This document shows, one piece after another, positions 1 through 5,507 of a stretch of 8,016 nt of DNA (the stretch's first letter is position 1; each line of letters opens with the position of its first letter). Where the stretch lies: positions 1-8,016 of the forward strand of contig JANPBI010000065.1 of NCBI GenBank assembly GCA_031430315.1, given 5' to 3'. Position numbers and translations under genes: made by a program. This stretch comes from JAJNPS01 sp031430315. Its GTDB lineage: Bacteria > Pseudomonadota > Alphaproteobacteria > Rhodobacterales > Rhodobacteraceae. The notes under the pieces are model-generated. The model saw only the letters and a program-made list of their open reading frames with translations. It searched no databases and had not been told where the DNA came from.

Positions 1-1
1 C

Positions 2-922
2 GACGTCAACCGCCTGCAATGGACCACCGACCTCGCCGCCGACATCCTGCCCCTTGACCACCTGCCACGCCTCATGTGGTCGACCGAAATCGCGGGCCAT
101 GTCACTGCCGCCGCCGCGTATGAGACCGGCCTGACGATCGGCACCCCCGTCACCTGCGGCACCATCGACGCGGCGGCCGAGGCGGTCAGCGTCGGCGTCC
201 AGCATCCGGGCGAGATGATGATGATGTATGGATCGACCATCTTCATCATCCAGGTCACCGGCCACCCCGTCCGCGACCCGCGCCTGTGGTACGCGCCCTG
301 GCTGTTCCCCGGCGTACATGCCTCGATGGCGGGCCTTGCGACATCGGGCACGCTGACCCACTGGTTCCGCGACCAGCTCGCCCGCGACGCCGACTTCGCG
401 ACCTTGGCTCTTGAGGCCGAGGCGTCGCCGAAAGGAGCAAAGGGCCTCATCTGCCTTCCCTATTTCTCGGGCGAGCGCACCCCCATCCACGACCCACGCG
501 CGCGCGGCGCGTTCTTCGGCCTCGACCTGACACATACAAGGGGCGACATGTTCCGCGCCGTCCTCGAGGGAATCGCCGCCGGCACCGCCCATGTGATCGA
601 GACCTATGCCGAGGTCGGCGCGGCCCCGTCCAAAGTGCTGGCGGTGGGTGGGGGGACCAAGAACGCCGTCTGGATGCAGGCGACCTCCGACATGGGAGGC
701 ATCGCGCAGTTTGTCTGCGAGCATACGGTCGGCGCGAGCTACGGCAACGCGTTCCTCGCCGCCTGCGCCGTGGGGCTTGCGGTGCAGGACGACATCGGCC
801 AGTGGAACCCGGTGGTGAGGATCGTGCAGCCCGAGGCGGTGGAAGCCTATGCGCGCCAGTACCCGCTGTGGAAGGCGCTGTATGTGCAGACGAAGGAGAT
901 TGCCTGGGGGTTGGGTGGCTGA
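2..922 (+). CDS. FGGY-family carbohydrate kinase, C-terminal part (5' end outside window)
   Basis: ATP-dependent sugar kinase of the FGGY family (xylulokinase/ribulokinase group), acting in the cytoplasm on an imported sugar or ketose. The frame is open from base 2, so the Met at 74 is internal. 306 residues are visible; family members have about 490-510, so roughly the N-terminal sugar-binding domain is missing. Counting from base 2, a CGTIDAAAEAVSVG stretch (Asp near 56) matches the catalytic-Asp motif, PYFSGERTP near 153-161 matches the xylulokinase-like PYxSGERTP segment, and AVGGGTKN near 214-221 is the adenosine-binding motif. It ends with TGA at 920-922. It is convergent with the minus-strand cluster. 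The mutarotase and permease genes nearby fit a shared sugar pathway, but the substrate cannot be read from this part. The Gly-Thr-Ile-Asp form differs from the usual xylulokinase GxGD, so the exact subfamily is open. Family is sure, substrate is not. Confidence 0.93.
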   Translation, partial: DVNRLQWTTDLAADILPLDHLPRLMWSTEIAGHVTAAAAYETGLTIGTPVTCGTIDAAAEAVSVGVQHPGEMMMMYGSTIFIIQVTGHPVRDPRLWYAPWLFPGVHASMAGLATSGTLTHWFRDQLARDADFATLALEAEASPKGAKGLICLPYFSGERTPIHDPRARGAFFGLDLTHTRGDMFRAVLEGIAAGTAHVIETYAEVGAAPSKVLAVGGGTKNAVWMQATSDMGGIAQFVCEHTVGASYGNAFLAACAVGLAVQDDIGQWNPVVRIVQPEAVEAYARQYPLWKALYVQTKEIAWGLGG

Positions 923-967
923 CAACGCCTCCCAAATCTCCCAGAACTGCCCCCAACGCCCGGAATC

Positions 968-1020
968 GAGGCGCGTAGCGCCGCCGGGCAGCGCCTGACC
1001 GCCCCCCGGGAGGGCGGGTC
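968..1020. repeat. GC-rich REP-like palindromic element, possible bidirectional terminator
   Basis: Two inverted repeats lie side by side between convergent genes. The first is GGCGC-gta-GCGCC (970-982). The second pairs GACCGCCC (997-1004) with GGGCGGGTC (1012-1020), with one bulged G. No T-run follows on either strand, so a classical intrinsic terminator is not supported. The compact GC-rich palindrome plus an AGCGCC repeat (991-995 echoing 977-982) resembles the short dispersed palindromes seen in intergenic regions of Rhodobacterales genomes; that resemblance is from memory. Only one copy is present in this window. Confidence 0.5.
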
Positions 1021-1135
1021 TGCCACGGTTGCCAGCAGAAATCCGGTGGGAGTGGTTGAGGGATAAAGCGCGTAGAACGAGCGCCGGCGCGTCCACCCGA
1101 GGTCGGGCGTTAACCGACGGTAAAGCTAAGAAGAG

Positions 1136-1789
1136 TCAATTCAAACCGTGGGCAATCAGAAGCTGACCATACTTGTTCAAGTCATACATGTAGCCACCGC
1201 TTCCATCCATTGCGTCGCCGCCATCAATCCCCGTATGACGCAGCAGTCCAGAGGCTTGCAGAGATGCGGCAACGTCGTCGTGTTCCTGAAGCCCAGGATG
1301 GAAGGACAAGAGAAATAGTAGGTCGGGCGCATAAACACGGTTTACTATTGCGACGAGGCGCATAGCCTCACTGAGTTGATCAATCTTGCCGGAAATATGT
1401 GCAGCGAGGATTTTTCCCATGATCTTGGGCTTAGATAGGTCGTCCGTTCTTTCAAGAATCAGCAAGATGTTCGCGCCAAACGACTCCATCCGATCTTGAC
1501 GTTGAAGACGTTCAACAAAGGCAATGCGTTCCGCGTCAGTCGATAAATTTAGCCCTTTGAGGAAACGCACAACTTTATTTAGGAAAATCTGTGATCTTAC
1601 TTCTCGAACTGCTTTGAACCCACCCGTGAGTAGGCCAACAATCGGTACGCCATCTAGTGCGCCAGAAGAAATTACTTTGTCGAGTACCAGATCGCTCGTA
1701 TTGGCGATAAGCTCAAAGCTCTCGCTGCCTATCGAACTTGAAAGCCCAACTCCGAGTGATCCAGGATCTTTTTCAACTTCATCGGTCAT
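1136..1789 (-). CDS. Hypothetical protein, 217 aa, mostly helical, AT-rich gene
   Basis: I do not recognise a named family. The start is set at the ATG at 1787-1789, preceded by a weak GAGA about 8 bases upstream. The longer open frame back to 1894 runs through the decayed mutarotase tail in another frame and is not used. Visible features: an acidic N-terminus with no signal peptide; a short hydrophobic Gly-rich segment, VPIVGLLTGGFKAVREV (48-64), too short and interrupted for a sure membrane helix; then amphipathic helices with KVVRFLKGL (72-80), a LILERTDDLSKPKIMGKIL segment (110-128), and a C-terminal part, SGLLRHTG...YMYDLNKYGQLLIAHGL (180-216), that reads like a small winged-helix end. 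Codons are clearly AT-richer than in the flanking genes, which suggests horizontal acquisition. The layout (small soluble helical protein with a Gly-rich VP-x-hydrophobic start) recalls hypothetical proteins scattered through bacterial accessory regions; no function is claimed. Confidence 0.8.
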   Translation of the reverse strand: MTDEVEKDPGSLGVGLSSSIGSESFELIANTSDLVLDKVISSGALDGVPIVGLLTGGFKAVREVRSQIFLNKVVRFLKGLNLSTDAERIAFVERLQRQDRMESFGANILLILERTDDLSKPKIMGKILAAHISGKIDQLSEAMRLVAIVNRVYAPDLLFLLSFHPGLQEHDDVAASLQASGLLRHTGIDGGDAMDGSGGYMYDLNKYGQLLIAHGLN

Positions 1790-1844
1790 CGAATGATCTC
1801 GTTTTTGTTGTGCAGGCTGTAGCTTTAACCTATTCGTCCTCCCC

Positions 1845-1962
1845 TCATAACTCTCCCAACAGCACCGCACCCTTGCGCAGGATATAGCACCCATATGGCC
1901 CGCTGTCTTGCCGTCCGCACAATCGCAAACGCCTTGTTGGTCGCAGGATAGATCGCTGACCG
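1845..1962 (-). pseudogene. Frameshifted 3' fragment of a second RbsD/FucU mutarotase gene
   Basis: Read on the minus strand, this stretch encodes AIYPATNKAFAIVRT, then after a one-base shift DSGPYGCYILRKGAVLLGEL and a TGA stop (1845-1847). The intact gene at 2542-2997 ends AFYAAAKKAFAIVRTGD, SGPYGCFILRKGVVDLPEL and stop, so this is a clear homologue of its last 35 or so residues. The DNA alignment is direct: both contain GTCCGCACAATCGCAAACGC on the plus strand. One extra base in the stretch 1897-1908, relative to the intact copy, breaks the frame. Homology fades upstream of about 1962, and an in-frame TAG lies at 1966-1968. The 5' three quarters of the gene are gone. The copies differ at several positions, so this is not a fresh duplication. 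Confidence 0.85.
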
Positions 1963-1970
1963 CAACTACA

Positions 1971-1999
1971 ACAAACGAAAACGGGGGCCATCGACCCCC
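1971..1999 (-). terminator. Intrinsic terminator of the fasciclin gene
   Basis: On the minus strand a GGGGGTCGATGGCCCCC hairpin (1983-1999; five G-C pairs plus a wobble and one more pair closing a three-base loop) is followed by GTTTTCGTTTGTTG (about 1982-1969). It starts 24 bases after the fas1 stop. The stem plus T-rich tail is the standard Rho-independent layout. It ends a few bases before the decayed mutarotase fragment begins. Confidence 0.8.
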
Positions 2000-2023
2000 A
2001 TCCCCTCGCGCTCAACCCAAAGC

Positions 2024-2437
2024 TTACGCGGCAGGCATCAGCACCGTATCAATGATGTGGATCACACCGTTGGACGTACCCACGTCTGCCGTGCTGACCT
2101 TGGCGGCACCGACATGCACGGCACCATCCTTGCCCATCACATGGACCTTTTCGCCGCCGAGGGTGGCGACGTCGGCCATCTTGTCGGTGAACTCCGACGC
2201 CATGTGCTTGCCCGACACGACGTGCAGCTTCAGGATCGCGGTCAGCTTGTCGATGTTGGCGGGCTTCACCAGCTCTTCGACCGTTCCGGCCGGCAGCTTG
2301 GCAAAGGCGTCGTTGCTGGGCGCAAAGACGGTAAAGGGACCGGCACCCGACAGCGCGTCGGTCAGGTTTGCAGCGGTCAATGCGGTCACAAGCGTCGAGA
2401 AGGCCGGGTTACCGGCTGCAGTTTCAACAATGTTCAT
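2024..2437 (-). CDS. Short FAS1 (fasciclin) domain protein
   Basis: A single FAS1 domain in 137 residues, with nothing else. The H1 motif FTVFAPSNDAFAKLP is at 35-49, the central LHVVSGK segment at 71-77 and the H2 motif NGVIHIIDTVLMP at 123-135. FAS1 domains mediate adhesion or ligand binding in secreted proteins, but this copy begins directly at the domain (MNIVETAAGNPAF) and has no signal peptide or lipobox, like the short bacterial FAS1 proteins. Either it acts in the cytoplasm or it is exported by an unrecognised route. The ATG at 2435-2437 has a good Shine-Dalgarno, AAAAAGGAC, about 6 bases upstream, so the start is well supported. It lies downstream of the mutarotase gene with a 104-base gap and has its own terminator, so it is probably transcribed separately. 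Some Rhodobacter FAS1 proteins are stress induced (family knowledge); nothing in this sequence shows that here. Confidence 0.93.
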   Translation of the reverse strand: MNIVETAAGNPAFSTLVTALTAANLTDALSGAGPFTVFAPSNDAFAKLPAGTVEELVKPANIDKLTAILKLHVVSGKHMASEFTDKMADVATLGGEKVHVMGKDGAVHVGAAKVSTADVGTSNGVIHIIDTVLMPAA

Positions 2438-2452
2438 GGAAAGTCCTTTTTC

Positions 2453-2469
2453 GCGAACGGGAGGTTCGC
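2453..2469 (-). promoter_or_regulatory. Hairpin in the 5' leader of fas1
   Basis: A perfect 6-bp inverted repeat, GCGAAC/GTTCGC, with a 5-base loop lies just upstream of the AAAAAGGAC ribosome-binding site of fas1. No T-run follows, so it is not a terminator. It could shape mRNA stability or access to the ribosome-binding site, or be an operator half-site pair. The role is inferred. Confidence 0.35.
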
Positions 2470-2541
2470 TCTTGCTGATATGGCGCGGCGCACGGACATT
2501 GGTAGGGCAGGGCGGAAATGAGCCCCCTTACGGCGGCGTCG

Positions 2542-2997
2542 CTACAACTCGGGCAGGTCAACCACACCTTTCCGCAGGATGAAACACCCATACGGCCCGC
2601 TATCCCCCGTCCGCACAATCGCAAACGCCTTCTTCGCCGCCGCGTAAAACGCAAACCGCTCCAGCGCCTGCATCTTCACCGCGCGCCCCTCCGCCGCGTC
2701 CACGACGCCTTGCATCCGCGCGAAGACCGGCACCACGCCGTTGGGATCGCCCACCACCTGCATCCGCATCACCGGGGCGTCTACAAACGTGTCCAGCGGC
2801 ATCAGCGTCAAGATCGCCCGCGCCGCAGTGGGGATATCGCAGCCGGTCATATCCAGCAGCCGCCCATAGGTCGTCTCGGCGGCAATCGTCGCGGCGGGGT
2901 GGTTCACGTCACAGATCACCAGATCGTCGCCATGCCCCATCAGCATCAGCACATGCACGATTTCCGCCGAAAGCCGCTGGTCGATCCGTTTGAGCAT
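2542..2997 (-). CDS. RbsD/FucU-family sugar mutarotase (pyranase)
   Basis: A 151-residue cytoplasmic enzyme of the RbsD/FucU family, which converts sugar anomers or ring forms (ribose, fucose, related sugars) so that the next enzyme can use them. It opens MLKRID and has the GHGD motif at 21-24 (catalytic His22), Asp30 in ICDVNHPA, ERFAFY at 113-118, and a C-terminal PYGCFILRKGV at 135-145. The length matches FucU (about 140-150). The usual family motif at the C-terminus is Tyr-x-Asn; here it is Tyr-Gly-Cys (136-138), and the decayed second copy also has Cys, so this is a subgroup trait rather than damage. The ATG at 2995-2997 is preceded by AAAGGGG about 9-10 bases upstream. It lies 74 bases after the pore-protein gene. 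It fits the kinase and permeases as a sugar-use set. RbsD versus FucU and the exact sugar are not decided by sequence alone. Confidence 0.92.
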   Translation of the reverse strand: MLKRIDQRLSAEIVHVLMLMGHGDDLVICDVNHPAATIAAETTYGRLLDMTGCDIPTAARAILTLMPLDTFVDAPVMRMQVVGDPNGVVPVFARMQGVVDAAEGRAVKMQALERFAFYAAAKKAFAIVRTGDSGPYGCFILRKGVVDLPEL

Positions 2998-3035
2998 GTC
3001 TAATCACCCCTTTGTCCTGCGACATTAGGTGAGGA

Positions 3036-3059
3036 CGGGGCAGCAAGAAAGCCACCCCG
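3036..3059 (-). terminator. GC-rich stem-loop after the aerolysin-like gene
   Basis: On the minus strand CGGGGTGGC-TTTCTT-GCTGCCCCG folds into a 9-bp stem with two G-T wobbles. It pairs well only as minus-strand RNA. It sits 13 bases after the stop of the pore-protein gene and before the mutarotase start. No T-run follows, so it may be a weak or Rho-assisted terminator or an RNA-stability hairpin. A second small repeat, ACGC-TTTT-GCGT (3061-3072), touches the stop codon. Confidence 0.4.
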
Positions 3060-3071
3060 CACGCTTTTGCG

Positions 3072-4460
3072 TCAGTCAGGCCGGATCATCCAGTTTACCA
3101 TTGCGGCCCCGTCAGGAAAGTTTCCACGAAAGGTCAGACCGGCAATCCGCTGGCCAGTCCAGGTCTGCAATGCGCCACCTGGCAGGATGCGGTTGAAGGT
3201 GATGGACTGCGCGCCCTGGTTCCAGTTTCCGGTCAATGCCGCGCCGCCGAGCGCGCCGGAGAACTGGCCATCCGCGCTCATTTGGCTGATCGAAAAGCGC
3301 AGGACTTCGCCGCGGTCGTTGGTGGCCAAAAGCGACTGCGCCATCGACCAGCCAAAGGTCATGCCCTGAGGCATGCCGCCGATCTCTTCGGAGAACCAGC
3401 CGTTGATCCGGTTGGGGCTGGTCGTGTTCGCAAACCAGGACTGCAGATAACCTGCATTGATGGTGCGGCGGAACTGCAGGTCGCCGAAGCCTTCCATATA
3501 GCTGCCCTGCATCGGGTCGCCATAGATCGTGCCTTTGAACCCGCCGCCCGTTTCGATCTCGCGCACGACAAAAAGCCCGATCCAGGTGTTCCCATCGACG
3601 ATCATTGGCGTGTCGACCCGGAAGATCGATGTCCCCGACAGCGGAAACTGCTTCAGGAACGCCGCGTAAACATGCGCCGGCATGTCCGCCGGACTGTCAT
3701 ATTCGCGATAGCTGCGCGAGGCCATCAGGCCGGTCGTCACCTCCCAAGGGACCACCGATCCTGCAACCGTCGTGTGTCCTGTGCGGAAACTGCGATTCCA
3801 GACGAATTCGATGGCCGTAATCTTGCCGGCCTTTGTGGGAATCTGGAACTTCGTCGACATGCTCTGGTTTTGCTGGAATTGCAGCCCGAACGTCTGGCTC
3901 AACTCACGCGATGTGGTTTCGCTGACCTTTTGCGAGGCCTCTGCGCCGAACTTGACACCGACCTTGACGGCCTTCACCGGAACCTCGCCGGTCACCTCGG
4001 CACTTCCGCCACCGGCATTCTCGGCCGAACTGCTGTTGGTGATCTTGCTGCCCAGGGTGCCGCTGGTCGTGGTTTCGAGGCTGAAAGTGGTCGTGATTTC
4101 ATCCGTCGTGTCGGCGCTGAAGCCGCGTTTGTCAAAGAAGTACCACGCACCGCCCAGCACGTCGGTCTGTTCGACCGGATCTAAGGCAATCGAAAGGACC
4201 TCTTCGACCTTTGCCACCATGCCAACAGCAGTGACGATGACCTCGTCGTCACTGCTGTACCGGGTGCCTGCAGTGCGCAGGAACGGATGGCCGGGCGCAC
4301 CGCTCTTGACCTCCATCTGGAAGCTTCCCTGCGGGTGGTCGACATTGGTTGTTGCGCCAGGGGCAAGCCAGCCGTCGCGGTGCCCGACGACATAGACAGT
4401 ATCGCCGATGTTGAAGGTGCGCCAGAAAATGAACTGATTGAACTGATTGGTCAAAAGCAT
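3072..4460 (-). CDS. Putative aerolysin-like beta-pore-forming protein, 462 aa
   Basis: Not a textbook match, but the middle of the protein (about 115-250) has the hallmarks of the aerolysin/ETX-MTX2 pore module: long Ser/Thr-rich alternating beta strands (TTTFSLETTTSGTLGSKI, 123-140), a Gly/Ser/Ala-rich loop (145-157) followed by alternating VPVKAVKVGVKFGAEAS (160-176) that would suit an insertion hairpin, and paired strands SETTSRELSQTFGLQFQQ (180-197) and FQIPTKAGKITAIEFVW (205-221). The N-terminal 110 residues are beta-rich and of unknown type. The C-terminal region carries two similar units (about 307-355 and 398-448). No signal peptide or membrane helix is seen. The ATG at 4458-4460 has GAGG 8 bases upstream. 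It lies between a permease and a mutarotase gene, an odd place for a toxin. A non-toxic beta-rich binding protein is the main alternative. The gene is certain, the fold probable, the function unproven. Confidence 0.6.
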   Translation of the reverse strand: MLLTNQFNQFIFWRTFNIGDTVYVVGHRDGWLAPGATTNVDHPQGSFQMEVKSGAPGHPFLRTAGTRYSSDDEVIVTAVGMVAKVEEVLSIALDPVEQTDVLGGAWYFFDKRGFSADTTDEITTTFSLETTTSGTLGSKITNSSSAENAGGGSAEVTGEVPVKAVKVGVKFGAEASQKVSETTSRELSQTFGLQFQQNQSMSTKFQIPTKAGKITAIEFVWNRSFRTGHTTVAGSVVPWEVTTGLMASRSYREYDSPADMPAHVYAAFLKQFPLSGTSIFRVDTPMIVDGNTWIGLFVVREIETGGGFKGTIYGDPMQGSYMEGFGDLQFRRTINAGYLQSWFANTTSPNRINGWFSEEIGGMPQGMTFGWSMAQSLLATNDRGEVLRFSISQMSADGQFSGALGGAALTGNWNQGAQSITFNRILPGGALQTWTGQRIAGLTFRGNFPDGAAMVNWMIRPD

Positions 4461-4486
4461 AAAAAAAACCTCATAAAAGAAGGATC

Positions 4487-4562
4487 ACATCGCAATGTCG
4501 CGGTAAAATTCCGCAGCGAAAAACTACAATCAAAGATTGATTCGCACAAGCTGGGGTTGTGC
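4487..4562. promoter_or_regulatory. Cluster of short inverted repeats in the leader of the aerolysin-like gene
   Basis: Four short inverted repeats follow one another in the 122-base gap between the second permease and the pore-protein gene: ACAT/ATGT (4487-4498), GCGG/CCGC (4500-4514), AATCA/TGATT (4528-4542) and GCACAA/TTGTGC (4544-4562). None has a T-run after it. The last one lies 21 bases past the permease stop and could end that transcript weakly. The others fall where a promoter and operator for the pore-protein gene would be. No convincing -35/-10 pair was found. Confidence 0.35.
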
Positions 4563-4582
4563 TGTGCAGGGGTTATTTGGGC

Positions 4583-5503
4583 CTACTTCACCGCCCCCGC
4601 AGCCATTCCCTTGATGATGAACCGCTCCAGGAACACCCCGATGATCACTAGGGGCAGGATCGCCGCAAAACTCAGCGCGGCCATAGACCACCACGAAATC
4701 CCCTGGCTCCCCGTCTGGCTCGCCACCATCACCGGCAGCGTATAGGCGTGGGTAGAGGTGATAAGGGCCGCAAAGAAATACTCGTTCCAGGTCAGTACCA
4801 GTGACAGAATGAAGGCCGCGACCATGCCGGGCAGGGCGATGGGTAGGATGATTGTCAGGAACGCTCCCCACACCCCCAACCCATCCACCATAGCGGCCTC
4901 CTCCAGCTCGGTCGGGATGGATTCGAACTGGTCTTTCATAATCCAGATCACGATGGGCAGCACTGACAGAGTATAAAGCAGGATCAGGCCGATCCGTGTG
5001 TCCAGAAGATCTACCTCGCGGTAAAGGACCAGGAACGGCAGGGCCAGCACCACGGGCGGCAGGATCAGCTGGCTGAGGAAGAAGAACGAGATATCGGGGT
5101 TGCGCATGTAGCCGAACTTGTAGCGAAACCGCGACAGGCCATAGGCAGCCATCGTCCCCAGCATGACGGCCAGTACCGACGACGAAAGAGAGGTAATCAC
5201 CGAATTGGTGAACCGCTGGAGAAACTCGGTCCGCACCGTGGATTCCGCGCCGATGGTTTCGGGGGACAGGCCGATGCTTTTCCATCCCAGCCAGCTCGGC
5301 GAATAGTCGACCCAGGGGATCAGGTTGCCCTTCATCACGTTGGGGGCCATCTTGAAGCTGGTGGTCAGCGTCCAGTAAATCGGGAACAGGCAGATGAACG
5401 CCCAAAGGATCAGGATGCCGTAAATCAAGATGCGGTTGGCGTACCATTTGACGCGCAAGCCGCGGTCGGCCTCGGCATCATGGAATATCTGGGTTTCGGC
5501 CAT
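4583..5503 (-). CDS. Carbohydrate ABC transporter permease, MalG-like
   Basis: An inner-membrane permease of a CUT1-type sugar importer; it pairs with the MalF-like subunit just upstream and needs an ATPase dimer and a periplasmic binding protein. 306 residues with six membrane segments, at about 22-45, 101-122, 138-160, 170-190, 222-244 and 274-294. The cytoplasmic EAA loop that docks the ATPase is EEAAMVDGLGVWGAFLTIIL (201-220) and continues PIALPG. The start is placed at the ATG at 5501-5503: AAGGA lies 9 bases upstream and the previous gene stops 4 bases before, so the two are translationally close. A longer frame to 5539 would overlap the upstream gene and is not favoured. Downstream, where an ATPase gene (UgpC/MsmX type) is common, there is instead the pore-protein gene. 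Confidence 0.95.
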   Translation of the reverse strand: MAETQIFHDAEADRGLRVKWYANRILIYGILILWAFICLFPIYWTLTTSFKMAPNVMKGNLIPWVDYSPSWLGWKSIGLSPETIGAESTVRTEFLQRFTNSVITSLSSSVLAVMLGTMAAYGLSRFRYKFGYMRNPDISFFFLSQLILPPVVLALPFLVLYREVDLLDTRIGLILLYTLSVLPIVIWIMKDQFESIPTELEEAAMVDGLGVWGAFLTIILPIALPGMVAAFILSLVLTWNEYFFAALITSTHAYTLPVMVASQTGSQGISWWSMAALSFAAILPLVIIGVFLERFIIKGMAAGAVK

Positions 5504-5507
5504 CCTC

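Noticed and set aside
1081..1124. Small palindromes GCGCCGGCGC and GTCGG/CCGAC downstream of the AT-rich gene
   Set aside because: Short, and the T-rich stretch precedes rather than follows the stem on the minus strand, so a terminator call is not supported.
1790..1894. N-terminal extension of the AT-rich protein (start at 1894)
   Set aside because: It reads the decayed mutarotase tail in a different frame, is Cys/Arg-rich, and the internal ATG at 1789 has a more protein-like start.
2057..2521. Plus-strand open frame of 154 codons opposite fas1
   Set aside because: Antisense shadow of the clear FAS1 gene; His/Arg-rich, no family features.
3282..4184. Plus-strand open frame of 300 codons opposite the aerolysin-like gene
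   Set aside because: Long because of high GC; Arg/His/Asp-rich composition typical of an antisense frame, and the minus-strand protein has coherent beta patterns and a ribosome-binding site.
4431..4450. Tandem TGAACTGAT repeat at the start of the aerolysin-like gene, also seen once near 7144
   Set aside because: Two units only, encoding NQFNQF; the distant match is 12 bases and most likely chance.
4530..5447. Alternative minus-strand frame of 305 codons within the MalG-like gene
   Set aside because: Out-of-frame shadow; the overlapping frame carries the EAA motif and six membrane segments.
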